Shown here one piece after another: positions 54,180 to 63,447 of a stretch of DNA of 64,000 nucleotides; position 1 is the stretch's first letter, and each line of letters begins with the position of its first letter. The notes under the pieces are model-generated. The model was not told the DNA's origin. It worked only from the letters and a program-made list of their open reading frames with translations, and ran no database searches. The position numbers and the translations under genes are program-made. The DNA comes from G963665085 sp963665085 (GTDB lineage Bacteria; Bacteroidota; Bacteroidia; Bacteroidales; JAAAOM01): positions 1,054,001 to 1,118,000 of the forward strand of contig CAXXXS010000002.1 in NCBI GenBank assembly GCA_963665085.2, written 5' to 3'.

Positions 54180-54598
54180 AATTTACAATTAGCAAAACAT
54201 TCAGGTTTGAGGCAGCACACAGATTGATTAGAAATTATTGTGGAAAATGCAATAACAACCACGGGCATTCGTGGGAAGTAAAAGTATATTTAACCGGGTA
54301 CAAGTTAGACGATCGCGATATGCTATATGATTTTAAAGATCTAAGTAAGCTAAATATATGGATAGACGAGAAACTCGATCATACAACTATTTTATGGGAA
54401 GAAGATCCGATGGTTCCATATTTTAAGGAAATGAACCAGCGACTTTTTATAACAGAAAACAATCCTACGTCAGAACATTTGGCTATTGTTATTTTCGACA
54501 AAGCTTCAGCAATGTTTAACAATGAGAATATCTGGATTGAAAGTGTTGAGATTAATGAAACCTGTACTTCGTCTGCAAGAATTTTCAAAGAAGACTGA
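54155..54598 (+). CDS. queD: 6-carboxy-5,6,7,8-tetrahydropterin synthase
   Basis: A 147-residue QueD of the PTPS family. Zinc ligands are H22 (FEAAH), H36 and H38 (NNNHGH); the catalytic Cys is C32 of CGKCNNNHGH; the C-terminal part has LDHTTI, NPTSEHLA and the Glu in VEINETCTSSARI. It converts 7,8-dihydroneopterin triphosphate to CPH4, the QueE substrate. Start chosen at 54155 within the end of queE; no later ATG gives a full domain. Confidence 0.95.
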   Translation: MGSTERKIKFTISKTFRFEAAHRLIRNYCGKCNNNHGHSWEVKVYLTGYKLDDRDMLYDFKDLSKLNIWIDEKLDHTTILWEEDPMVPYFKEMNQRLFITENNPTSEHLAIVIFDKASAMFNNENIWIESVEINETCTSSARIFKED

Positions 54599-54644
54599 TT
54601 AGTTACGTCAATTAAGGCAAAAAATAATCCTTATATCAAAGACC

Positions 54645-54671
54645 CCCTAAATCCCCCTGATAGGGGGATTT
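54645..54671 (+). repeat. C-rich variant of the border palindrome
   Basis: CCCTAAATCCCCC-TGATA-GGGGGATTT: arms of nine bases at 54649-54657 and 54663-54671. It follows the queD stop by about 50 bases and could act as a terminator hairpin, although the T-run is only three bases. The 438-bp gap to the next gene otherwise contains copy 4 and the terminator at 54973-55012. Confidence 0.6.
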
Positions 54672-54723
54672 ATCGTTACTTCGAGGTAATAACTAAGACA
54701 AATCTATTTTTTAGTTTTTCTTA

Positions 54724-54752
54724 AAGTCCTCCTCAGAGGAGGATTTAGGAGG
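54724..54752 (-). repeat. Border palindrome copy 4, opposite orientation
   Basis: AAGTCCTCCTC-A-GAGGAGGATTT followed by AGGAGG: the same element as copies 1-3 read on the minus strand. Confidence 0.7.
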
Positions 54753-54972
54753 TCTTCTTAATAAATGCATGTAAAATACAATACTAAAACATTGAATAAT
54801 TAAGTTTTAATACCCAAACTCCAGTTAAATTAGATTGCCCGAATTGACTTTATTTCATCAATTAATTTGTTAAAAAGCACTTATTCTTTGTGCCTCAAGC
54901 CTACAGGTCTCACTCTTTTTATTCGCAAGCTAATTAGCTCACATAGTTCGGTTCCTATGATAAAATAAGATG

Positions 54973-55012
54973 CAAAAAACCAGGCCTGCCTTCTAACAGA
55001 AGACAAGCCTGG
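54973..55012 (-). terminator. Rho-independent terminator of the second susCD operon
   Basis: On the minus strand a 15-bp stem (CCAGGCTTGTCTTCT against 54980-54994, two G-U pairs) with a four-base loop is followed by six T (54974-54979). It lies 25 bp past the susD stop codon, as expected for an operon end. Confidence 0.85.
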
Positions 55013-55036
55013 CAACAAGCTTACTGGAAAGAAATG

Positions 55037-56572
55037 TTAGTATCCTGGATTCTGAGAAAGATTTTCATTTACGTCAACAGCAGAGCTTGGTAATGGGAAA
55101 ATAGCTTTTGTATCAGCTGTTGTTTGTTTTTCCTGCCATGCTTCTGTAAACTTATCAAAACGGATTAAATCCTGTCTTCGTAATCCTTCCCAATATAATT
55201 CAAATCCTCTTTCATCGAGAATGTCATCTAATGTAATACTCGTTAACAAAGGTAATGTCATACCTTCAGCACTCCTTCTTTCACGAATGTAGTTTACATC
55301 AGCGAGTGCTCCATCTGTATCTCCATTTCTAAATTTTGCTTCAGCCCTAATCAAATAGATATCGGATATCCTCATGATGGGTACATCATTGGGAGAAGAA
55401 AACTGTCTTTCTGTTTCTACATTTGGGGCAAATTTAATAACACGAATACCAGCATTTTCTGGTGAACTGGCTAAGTCCATTTCAGGAACAAAAATTAAAG
55501 GATCTCCATTACGTTGTTCCAATGCAACTCCATCAACACTATACTGCTGGCCTACTAAAAATCCTTGATTGAAACCTGTTTCATCAATAATCCTGTCATC
55601 ATAGAACCGGGCGTCATTTGTCTGATCCCATTTTTCAAAGAATGTACTGGTTGTTGATGGACCATTCCATGTACTTGTAATGTTACCAACAATTTGGCTA
55701 TAATGTAACGTAAAATTTACCCAAACACTTCCACTTCCCATATCTACATTGTCATCCATAGGAACACGGAGAATAAACTCATCATGTTCTGCCACATCCT
55801 TTTGGAACATTGTCCAATAATCATCTGCCACAGCATATTCTGAGTTACCAATTAACAGATCGCAATACGTAATTGCATCACTCCATTTTGCTTCACCGGT
55901 AAATACTTCGTGATTAAGATAAATTTTTGCCAGTAGAGCTTGTGCTGCACCAACCGTTACTCTCTCAGAACCCACCTCTGATTTTGTCTTTAAATTAGGA
56001 ATAATATCCTTAAGCTCAGTAATAATATAATTTACTGCTTCACTTCTGGTATAAGCCTGAGGAGAAACAGAAAAATTAAGATCGTCTGCTTCCCTAAATG
56101 GTAATTGACCAAAAAGATCAACAATTAAATAAATATAATATGCTCTTAGAAAACGTGCTTCATCAATAAACAATTCTGTTGTTTCTGTCTGGTCAAACAA
56201 ACCAATATAATAAATTGCTGTATTTGCCCTGGAATATCCCTGGCTTAATGCATTCCATACATTTTTCATACGAATATGCTCCGGGGTCCAGGTTTGTAGG
56301 TGTAACTGTTGCCATTCACCATTATCGTACCAGTCAGAACCACGTGTTGGAACAATTACTTCATCCGTTGATACTTCTTGTAATGCCCAGTAATCATACC
56401 ACTCAATAGTTCTTCGCAAACTTGCATATGGTGGATTTACAAGAGCCTGCACATTATCCGGATTATTCACAAGCTCCGTTCCCAATTGTTCGTCAAGAAT
56501 ATTTTCCTCTAAGTCAGTACAACTTGTACCGACAAGAAAAATAATAAATATGATTGATATATATTTTTTCAT
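55037..56572 (-). CDS. SusD/RagB-family nutrient-binding lipoprotein
   Basis: A 511-residue SusD homologue counted from the ATG at 56572, which opens into the lipoprotein signal MKKYISIIFIIFLVGTS-C19; the frame is open 40 codons further, but that would overlap susC and lacks a signal. TDLEENILDEQ after the cysteine is an acidic export tract. Typical motifs are ARFLRAYYIYLIVDLFGQLPF, AQALLAKIYLNHEVF and ILDERGFELYWEGLRRQDLI. It caps the TonB-dependent transporter encoded 19 bp upstream. No enzyme gene follows, so the ligand cannot be guessed. Confidence 0.93.
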   Translation of the reverse strand: MKKYISIIFIIFLVGTSCTDLEENILDEQLGTELVNNPDNVQALVNPPYASLRRTIEWYDYWALQEVSTDEVIVPTRGSDWYDNGEWQQLHLQTWTPEHIRMKNVWNALSQGYSRANTAIYYIGLFDQTETTELFIDEARFLRAYYIYLIVDLFGQLPFREADDLNFSVSPQAYTRSEAVNYIITELKDIIPNLKTKSEVGSERVTVGAAQALLAKIYLNHEVFTGEAKWSDAITYCDLLIGNSEYAVADDYWTMFQKDVAEHDEFILRVPMDDNVDMGSGSVWVNFTLHYSQIVGNITSTWNGPSTTSTFFEKWDQTNDARFYDDRIIDETGFNQGFLVGQQYSVDGVALEQRNGDPLIFVPEMDLASSPENAGIRVIKFAPNVETERQFSSPNDVPIMRISDIYLIRAEAKFRNGDTDGALADVNYIRERRSAEGMTLPLLTSITLDDILDERGFELYWEGLRRQDLIRFDKFTEAWQEKQTTADTKAIFPLPSSAVDVNENLSQNPGY

Positions 56573-56591
56573 TTTTTTCAATGTTTTATAG

Positions 56592-59500
56592 TTAGAATTT
56601 AAGATTAACCCCCAATGTAATCGTCCTTGGTTTTGGATACTGAGTAAAATCGATACCCAAAGAAGGAATACCATTTGAATTAGCATCAACATCTACTTCA
56701 GGATCATATCCTGTGTAATCTGTAAAGAGCAGCAAATTATTTCCTGTAACATAAATTCTAGCATTACTTAACCATGATATTGATTTTGTATCAATTGTAT
56801 ATCCAAGAGTTACATTCGACAATCTTAAGAATGAACCATCTTCTATAAACCTTGAAGAAAAAGCATTTGAATTGGATGGAGACTCATCTGATTCATAAAC
56901 ATCTTTTGTTACGTTATAGCCATTATTTAATGGACCTTTAAAAAACAAAGCATTTGCCGTATTGTTATAAATCATATTGCCTTCAGAACCATACCAGAAC
57001 ATGCTAAAATCCAATCCTTTGTATTGAAGATTTGTTGTAAAACTATAAGTGAAATCAGGTAGGGCACTTCCGAGAGTTTCTTTAACTTCTGTTCCTGATC
57101 CATCTGTTTTATAGATTGCTAATCCGTCCGAATCAAAACCTTCATACACTAAACCGTAGAAAGTACCAATCGACTCGCCTTCTGTAATAATTTGCACCAA
57201 TGTTCCTGATAATCCCTGACCACTCGCATAACCCGTATAAATATATTGAACAGGTAAATTTTTAACTTCATTGCTAATAAAGTCTAGATTAACACCAACA
57301 GTCCAGTTTAACTGATTTGTATTTACCAATACTCCATTAAGACCGATTTCAACTCCTTTATTTAATATTTCAAGATCCTCAAGATTTACCCATTGTGTTG
57401 ATGTTGGAGCTGGAGTTTTTGCATCTAACTCAAGCAAAACATCATAGGTCTTTTTATTGAAGAAATCAACTGTACCGGAAATACGCTGATCCAGGAACCC
57501 AAAATCAATTCCAATATTGGTTTGCTCCGTTGTTTCCCATTGAATATCAGGATTTGGAGTTCTTTGGAATGTTATACCAGATGATAAAGATCCATTATAA
57601 TATCCATTAGCAGAAGCTTCAGTTCCTACCGATAAAAGCGATATTTTATCTGGTATTTCCTGGTTACCGGTTAATCCCCAACCTAAACGAAGTTTTAAAT
57701 AAGAAAGATGATTGATTCCTTGCATAAAGCTTTCTTCAGAAATACGCCATGCTGCAGCTGCTGAAGGAAAGAAACCATACTTCTTATTTTCTCCAAATTT
57801 AGATGAACCGTCATAACGGCCGGTAAAAGTTAACAGATATTTGCTTTTATAATCGTAATTAATCCTTCCAAAGAAAGATTGTAACTCTCTCTCATATGCA
57901 GATGAATTAACATCAGCTTGAGAAAAATTACCATACTCAAGGTTATCTGTATATTTAATATCTTCAACTTCAAAACCAGTTACGCTTAACTCACTTGTTG
58001 TAACTTTTATGTACTGGTATGCATGTCCCGCTAAAAAGTTAAAGGAGTTATCCCCTATTTCTTTAGTATACGTTACAAAATTCTCCATTAACCTGTTATT
58101 GGCAGAAACACCATTAATATATGCTTCTCCATCATTTGAAAGATAAGTTAACTCTTTATCCTGGTTAACACGTCTCTCTGCAACAGTTCTGTCAAATGCC
58201 AAATTTAATTTGTAATCTAATCCTTCAATAACATTGAATGTTGCTGTTACGTTAGATAAAATACGATCCGTTAATGTAATATCATCAACAAGATCAAGCA
58301 TTGCCCTAGGGTTACGTTGGTCTATAGCATGTTGATAATATGTACCATCCTCATTATATACCGGATATGTTGGATTTAATTTCAAAGCAGATTGAATCAT
58401 GTCCCCTTCGAAACCAGAACCGCTATTTTCTGTAATCGGTGCACGAGAATCATCTATATGAGAAACAAACAAACTTCCTGTAAGATTTAATCTGTCATTA
58501 AATGATTTCTGAGAAACTTTTATTTTGGCATTAATTTTTTCCTGACCAGTTTTATCCACAATACCTTCCTGATCCACATAACCCAATGACGTATGGTATG
58601 TAAATTTTTCTGTACCGCCACTGTAAGAAACATTATGACTTTGTGTGATTCCTGTTCTGAAAATTTCATCCTGCCAATCTGTACTTGCCCCCAAGTCTAA
58701 AAGCTTTGTTCCATCAGCTTTTGTGTAAGATCGAAACTCACTGGCTGTAAGAAGATCTAATTTTTCTCTTACCTGGGCAAATCCCATATAACCGTTATAG
58801 GAAATATTACTTTCTCCTTGTTTTCCTTTTTTAGTTGTAATCAATACTACACCATTTGCCCCTCTTGCTCCATAAATTGCAGCAGAAGAAGCATCCTTTA
58901 GTATATCTATTGACTCAATATCATCTGGATTAAGGAAACTAATTGGGTTTTTATTAGAACCTCCTCCATAACCAGCTGCGTTTCCTCCTTCCGGGGTAAG
59001 ATCCGCATTATCAAGAGGAATTCCATCAATTACATATAAAGGCTCCTGTCCTGAACGAATAGAGTTTGATCCTCTAATCCTTACTGTCATACCTGTACCA
59101 GGCTCCCCACTATTTTGTGTAATATTTACACCTGATATTCTTCCTTGCATCATTTCAAGTGGAGAAGTGGCAACACTCTTGTTCATATTATCTTCGGTAA
59201 GGCGGTTCGTGGCCCCTGTAACATCAGATTTTTTCATTGTACCATATCCAACCACCACAACTTCATCCAAAGCCTGTATCTCTTCTGCAAGAGAAATATT
59301 AATTGTTGTAGAACCACCCACTTCCTGTTCTTTTGTAACAAATCCTATAAACGAAAATGAAAGCACTGCATCTGAACTGTTAACAGAGACAGTATAATTA
59401 CCATCAATATCTGTTACTGTCCCATTTGTAGTCCCTTTTTCAATAATATTTACTCCTGGCAATGGATTTCCATCTGTATCTGTTACCTTACCTTTAACAA

Positions 59501-59888
59501 CAAGTCCCTGTTCTAGATTAACAGCATCCCAATTTGTTGGCGATAATATTATCTGTTTTTCTAAAACATGATATTTAATATCCTCGCCTTCAAATAAGTT
59601 ACTTAATATCTCACTTATCTTGACATTATTAAAGTCAACATTCACTTGCCGGGATACATCAATTAACTTATTATTATAGAGAAAATAGAAGTCTGAAATT
59701 TCCTCTATCTCAAACAGAACATCTTCTACAGAGATTGAATTAGCTTTTAAACTCAACCTTGCATTTTGTGAGTAGGAATCAACAGCCATGACATTCAGGA
59801 CTGCAAATAAACTGATAAACAACATCATTTTCATAGTAAGTAATAGTTTTTTAATTTTTAGTTGTTCATAAAAAAATCTTTTTTTCAT
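56592..59888 (-). CDS. SusC/RagA TonB-dependent transporter with STN domain
   Basis: A 1098-residue transporter: signal region 1-41, STN domain about 45-115 (ISVEDVLFEIEEISDFYFLY), carboxypeptidase-regulatory-like domain about 130-210 (GKVTDTDGNPLPGVNII), EVVVVGYGTMKKSDVTGA at about 215-232, plug to about 360 (SSAAIYGARGANGVVLITTK), then the barrel ending in VNLKF. The STN domain couples it to the FecR/sigma pair upstream. The layout matches the first locus, but the barrels differ, so a different substrate is expected. Confidence 0.95.
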   Translation of the reverse strand: MKKRFFYEQLKIKKLLLTMKMMLFISLFAVLNVMAVDSYSQNARLSLKANSISVEDVLFEIEEISDFYFLYNNKLIDVSRQVNVDFNNVKISEILSNLFEGEDIKYHVLEKQIILSPTNWDAVNLEQGLVVKGKVTDTDGNPLPGVNIIEKGTTNGTVTDIDGNYTVSVNSSDAVLSFSFIGFVTKEQEVGGSTTINISLAEEIQALDEVVVVGYGTMKKSDVTGATNRLTEDNMNKSVATSPLEMMQGRISGVNITQNSGEPGTGMTVRIRGSNSIRSGQEPLYVIDGIPLDNADLTPEGGNAAGYGGGSNKNPISFLNPDDIESIDILKDASSAAIYGARGANGVVLITTKKGKQGESNISYNGYMGFAQVREKLDLLTASEFRSYTKADGTKLLDLGASTDWQDEIFRTGITQSHNVSYSGGTEKFTYHTSLGYVDQEGIVDKTGQEKINAKIKVSQKSFNDRLNLTGSLFVSHIDDSRAPITENSGSGFEGDMIQSALKLNPTYPVYNEDGTYYQHAIDQRNPRAMLDLVDDITLTDRILSNVTATFNVIEGLDYKLNLAFDRTVAERRVNQDKELTYLSNDGEAYINGVSANNRLMENFVTYTKEIGDNSFNFLAGHAYQYIKVTTSELSVTGFEVEDIKYTDNLEYGNFSQADVNSSAYERELQSFFGRINYDYKSKYLLTFTGRYDGSSKFGENKKYGFFPSAAAAWRISEESFMQGINHLSYLKLRLGWGLTGNQEIPDKISLLSVGTEASANGYYNGSLSSGITFQRTPNPDIQWETTEQTNIGIDFGFLDQRISGTVDFFNKKTYDVLLELDAKTPAPTSTQWVNLEDLEILNKGVEIGLNGVLVNTNQLNWTVGVNLDFISNEVKNLPVQYIYTGYASGQGLSGTLVQIITEGESIGTFYGLVYEGFDSDGLAIYKTDGSGTEVKETLGSALPDFTYSFTTNLQYKGLDFSMFWYGSEGNMIYNNTANALFFKGPLNNGYNVTKDVYESDESPSNSNAFSSRFIEDGSFLRLSNVTLGYTIDTKSISWLSNARIYVTGNNLLLFTDYTGYDPEVDVDANSNGIPSLGIDFTQYPKPRTITLGVNLKF

Positions 59889-59919
59889 AATTTTGGAATG
59901 TTTTAAGTTAATACAACTA

Positions 59920-59951
59920 GTTGTTTACTATCGGCCAAAATAGTATACAAC
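59920..59951 (-). other. Hairpin in the susC leader
   Basis: GTTGTTTACTAT at 59920-59931 pairs with 59940-59951 over 12 bp with one mismatch and an 8-nt loop, next to the perfect palindrome ACAACTAGTTGT at 59913-59924. It lies 32-63 bases upstream of susC. It may be a leader RNA structure or protein-binding site. Confidence 0.4.
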
Positions 59952-59980
59952 AAAAACTGCGGGGTTCGCCCCGCTTTTTT
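59952..59980 (-). terminator. Bidirectional terminator-like hairpin after fecR
   Basis: GCGGGG-TTCG-CCCCGC at 59959-59974 is a perfect six-base GC stem with a tetraloop. Five T follow it on the minus strand (after AG), and six T on the plus strand. It lies 84-105 bp past the fecR stop and would separate the regulatory transcript from susC. Confidence 0.75.
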
Positions 59981-60063
59981 ATTTCAGGTGTTAATAGGAT
60001 ACTAAGTATGTACCAGACAAAAAAGTTTCATAATTTTCATTTTTAGTTAGATAATATTCAATT

Positions 60064-61176
60064 TCAGTTATTTAAGTAAACTATAACTTGTTTTTTAGTA
60101 TAACTTTCATCAAGCGCCCTGTTCCGTTCAATAATTTCATAGTCTAACGGAGCTGAAAGCGTTAATAGTTCTAAGACCTGTTCAAGAGTTTCATTAGTAA
60201 AGGTTGCAGTATATCGATAGTCTTTAACTTCCTTATCTGAGAGAATTATTTCAACATTATACCATTTTCCAAGCCTACGGGCTATTTCCTCCATCGAGTC
60301 ATTTCTGAAAATTAATTTTCCTGAAACCCAGGAAGTATGCTTGTTATTGGAAACTTTTGCCTGTAATGGTGTTTCTGTCTTTGTTTTTTCTTTGTTATTA
60401 GTTTTTGTAGACTCGGTTATTTCTTCTTTTTCGTCGATTAAAGTTAAGATATTTTTTTCTTTTTCTAGTATAACATGTTGATCTGGTTTCATTTTAGCCA
60501 GTGTTTTTTCAACGCTTCCTTCCCTGGTGACAATATGTACATTCCCAGATAAAAGCGTTGCTTCAATTATGTCTTCTTCAGGATAACTTCTAACATTAAA
60601 CGATGTGCCTAATGCTTTTACATACATATTCTCTGCCTTTACATAAAAAGGCTTTTCCGGATTTTTTACTACTTCAAAGAATGCTTCTCCCGTTAACTTA
60701 ACTTCTCTTTTATTCCCTTTAAAAACAAGAGGATATTCCAATGAGCTTCCTGCATTTAACCAAACTTCTGTACCATCGGGCAGAAAAATCTGATTTCGTG
60801 TACCATATGAAGCAATTACTTTCCTTGTAAGCTCAGTGTTTTGGGGGATGTCCCGATCCAGATAAAAATATAAAGATCCTGCAATAATAAGGGGCAAAAG
60901 AATAGCTGCTACTTTTGCATATTTCACAAAGAATTTATTTGTTTTTTTCTGTGGTTCTATTTTTTTATTTAATTCCTCTAACCCTTTTTTTGTATCTACT
61001 TTTAATGTTAGAGAATAATTATTCCAAATTTGATTTGTCTTTTTATATTCTTCAAATAGTAGAAAATTATCTTCACTACTCTCCTTCCAATTATCAACAA
61101 GCAACCTCTCTTCTTCAGATGCAGAACCTGATAATACTCGTAAGATAATTTCCTCTATGTACTCGTTATTTTCCAT
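60064..61176 (-). CDS. FecR-family anti-sigma factor
   Basis: A 370-residue inner-membrane protein from the ATG at 61176; an earlier TTG seven codons upstream is not needed. The cytoplasmic sigma-binding part (1-80) is followed by a membrane helix about 84-103 (VAAILLPLIIAGSLYFYL), the FecR domain about 115-215 (IFLPDGTEVWLNAGSSLEYP, VKALGTSFNVRSY), an acidic-basic linker rich in K, E and T (about 240-280), and DUF4974 about 285-355. It should transmit the state of the STN-type SusC. It is separated from its sigma gene by a MITE insertion. Confidence 0.92.
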   Translation of the reverse strand: MENNEYIEEIILRVLSGSASEEERLLVDNWKESSEDNFLLFEEYKKTNQIWNNYSLTLKVDTKKGLEELNKKIEPQKKTNKFFVKYAKVAAILLPLIIAGSLYFYLDRDIPQNTELTRKVIASYGTRNQIFLPDGTEVWLNAGSSLEYPLVFKGNKREVKLTGEAFFEVVKNPEKPFYVKAENMYVKALGTSFNVRSYPEEDIIEATLLSGNVHIVTREGSVEKTLAKMKPDQHVILEKEKNILTLIDEKEEITESTKTNNKEKTKTETPLQAKVSNNKHTSWVSGKLIFRNDSMEEIARRLGKWYNVEIILSDKEVKDYRYTATFTNETLEQVLELLTLSAPLDYEIIERNRALDESYTKKQVIVYLNN

Positions 61177-61246
61177 ATTCTGATTATAAGACGACAATGA
61201 TTTAGTTTCCCCCTATAGGAGTTATTATTTTTTTTAAATTTTGGGA

Positions 61247-61401
61247 ATTATATATCAATGTCGTTTAGTTAACGATTCTGCAATTGACGCTGTCAGGAGC
61301 TACGCACGCTGACAGGTCGATGTACTGATTTAAACCTGTCAGCGTGCGTAGCTCCTGACAGCGTTAGTAAATACCTTAACTAAACGACATTGAATTATAT
61401 A
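61247..61401. mobile_element. MITE with 18-bp TIRs, inner 31-bp inverted repeat and 8-bp target duplication
   Basis: The element is 61255-61393 (139 bp). The outer arms TCAATGTCGTTTAGTTAA are perfect 18-bp inverted repeats at 61255-61272 and 61376-61393. A second, perfect 31-bp inverted repeat lies inside at 61287-61317 and 61334-61364 (begins ACGCTGTCAGGAGC). ATTATATA occurs directly on both sides (61247-61254 and 61394-61401), the expected 8-bp target-site duplication. The right copy contains the stop codon of the sigma factor gene. It has no coding capacity and will form a very strong hairpin in the sigma-fecR mRNA. Confidence 0.85.
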
Positions 61402-61943
61402 TAATCTTTTAACGCTTTTCGAAATATTTTTAAAGCCTTAGAAATTTGATTTTCAACGGTTTTCTCTGAAATCCCCAGTTCTTTTGCTATCGCTTTATAT
61501 TTTAATCCTTGTATTCTGCTTAACACAAAAACTTTCCTGCATTCGGATGGTAATTTTTCGACTGTCTCATTAATTAAATCTCGCAACTCATGTTCAACAA
61601 ACAGATCATAGTTCTCGCTAATTGATGAAGATTCTATCTCTGTTTGAACATATTTTTCTATTACTTTTCTGTGTTTAAGAATATCCAGGGATTTATTTTT
61701 TACTGATTTAAACAAATAATCCCGAACCGAAGATGTAATATGAATCCGTTCCTTTTCTTCCCAGATTTTAAGAAATATATCCTGAACAATGCCTTCTGAT
61801 TCTTTTAAATCATTAATAAATTGATTAGCATAAACAGTAAGGCCAGAATAATAATATTCAAATAATATATTAAATGCATTTCTATCTCCTTTCGACAGAA
61901 GGGAGAACAAGAATTTATCTCTCGTATGTACAGAATGTTCCAA
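61395..61943 (-). CDS. ECF RNA polymerase sigma factor, TTG start
   Basis: A 182-residue ECF sigma factor with region 2 about 15-80 (YSGLTVYANQFINDLKESEG, then IVQDIFLKIWEEKERI) and region 4 about 120-175 (LPSECRKVFVLSRIQGLKYK, then AIAKELGISEKTVENQISKA). The frame is closed upstream by a stop four codons earlier and has no ATG before the conserved region, so the start is TTG at 61943. The last codons overlap the target duplication of the MITE. It should be controlled by the following FecR protein and drive the second susCD operon. Confidence 0.9.
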   Translation of the reverse strand: MEHSVHTRDKFLFSLLSKGDRNAFNILFEYYYSGLTVYANQFINDLKESEGIVQDIFLKIWEEKERIHITSSVRDYLFKSVKNKSLDILKHRKVIEKYVQTEIESSSISENYDLFVEHELRDLINETVEKLPSECRKVFVLSRIQGLKYKAIAKELGISEKTVENQISKALKIFRKALKDYI

Positions 61944-62174
61944 AAGGTCGCTTTATTAAATAGTAAGAACCAATTAGGTCATAAATTTATAATCTATTCC
62001 AGTAACTCTACCCTTTCGACATTTTATTTTTCAATAATTTGTCCTAATTGATAAATAGTAAAAGACAATTTTATCTTTTATGTTTAGTTAGAATTAATTA
62101 TGTAAACCTATAAAATATCATTGCTTTCACCAATCAAAAATTATAATTTGTTTAAATAACTTAAACTATTTACA

Positions 62175-63374
62175 ATGACTTTTGATCCAGCTAATAACAT
62201 TCAAGACTTAAGGCAATTTGGAGAATTTGGAGGTGTAAACCCGTCAATAACAGATTCATCAACATTTACATTTCTTGAGGCCAACACAATGATAGATACA
62301 TTTCATGGAGAGGCTAAAGGTTGTTTTTTATATTCGCGCCATTGGAATCCTAGTAATAAATATCTTGCTGATGCTTTGGCCGCGATGGAAGGCACAGAAT
62401 CTGCCGGGGTGACTTCTTCCGGTATGGCAGCTATTACATGTACAATACTTCAGCTATGCAACTGTGGAGATCATATCATTACAAGTGTTACAACCTATGG
62501 AGGTACATATGCATTTTTAAAAAACTATCTCAAAAAGTTTAATATTGAAGTTTCTTTTGTTGATATATCAAATTTAAATTCTGTAAAAAAAGAAATAAAA
62601 ACCAACACCAAACTTATTTATACAGAATCTTTAACAAATCCATTATTGGTATTGTCTGATGTTCCTAAACTTGCAGAGATTGCAAAGAGAGCTAACATAA
62701 AATTAGTTGTTGACAATACATTTAGTCCAATGATTATATCGCCTGCACAACTGGGAGCGGACATTGTTGTTTATAGCATGACCAAATTTATCAATGGTAA
62801 AAATGATTGTCTTGCAGGAGCAATTTGTGGAAGCAATGATTTTATTAATTCATTAAGTGATGTAAATGCAGGAACAGCCATGCTTCTCGGTCCTGTTCTC
62901 GATCCTTTACGGTCTTCTTCAATTTTAAAAAATCTCAATACGCTACATATTCGCATGAAACAGCACAGTAAAAATGCTATGTTTCTAGCTAAAAAATTTA
63001 AAGACTCTGGTATTAGGGTTATTTACCCTGGTCTTGATGAATACCCCCAACACGAAAGAATGAACGAATTAATGAATACCGACTACGGATACGGAGGAAT
63101 GGTTGCAATTGATTTACACACTGCAAAAAAAGCCTCAGATATAATGCAGGTTATGCAACAAAAAGATATCGGTTACCTAGCTGTAAGTCTTGGTTATTTC
63201 AAAACCTTATTCAGTAATTCAGGAAAAAGTACATCTTCTGAAATACCTATCGATGTTCAAAAATCAATGGGACTAAGTGAAGGGCTTATTCGTTTTTCTG
63301 TTGGATTGGATAATGATATTGAAAGAACATGGAACAGAATCTACGAATCTTTAAAAGAATTTGATATGGTTTAA
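62175..63374 (+). CDS. PLP-dependent Cys/Met-metabolism enzyme (methionine gamma-lyase-like)
   Basis: A 399-residue fold-type I PLP enzyme of the Cys_Met_Meta_PP family. The Schiff-base Lys is K204 in VYSMTKFINGK; Asp180 (VVDNTF) binds the pyridine nitrogen; Y53-S-R55 binds the phosphate of the neighbouring subunit, and Y108 in TTYGGTY stacks on PLP. The lysine motif SMTKF-I-NGK-ND departs from the usual SxTKYxxGHSD, which marks a divergent subgroup often annotated as an aminotransferase or gamma-lyase. It could be a methionine gamma-lyase, cystathionine gamma-lyase or O-acetylhomoserine sulfhydrylase. It has a free-standing position with no visible terminator. Confidence 0.8.
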   Translation: MTFDPANNIQDLRQFGEFGGVNPSITDSSTFTFLEANTMIDTFHGEAKGCFLYSRHWNPSNKYLADALAAMEGTESAGVTSSGMAAITCTILQLCNCGDHIITSVTTYGGTYAFLKNYLKKFNIEVSFVDISNLNSVKKEIKTNTKLIYTESLTNPLLVLSDVPKLAEIAKRANIKLVVDNTFSPMIISPAQLGADIVVYSMTKFINGKNDCLAGAICGSNDFINSLSDVNAGTAMLLGPVLDPLRSSSILKNLNTLHIRMKQHSKNAMFLAKKFKDSGIRVIYPGLDEYPQHERMNELMNTDYGYGGMVAIDLHTAKKASDIMQVMQQKDIGYLAVSLGYFKTLFSNSGKSTSSEIPIDVQKSMGLSEGLIRFSVGLDNDIERTWNRIYESLKEFDMV

Positions 63375-63447
63375 TACCATATCATTTACGCTACAAAAAT
63401 AATTTCAATTCAAACTTCTAATTACAAGAATAGACAATAATTTAGTT

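Noticed and set aside
61177..61197. TTG start for the second FecR protein
   Set aside because: An ATG seven codons downstream fits the family start, and nothing supports the longer form.
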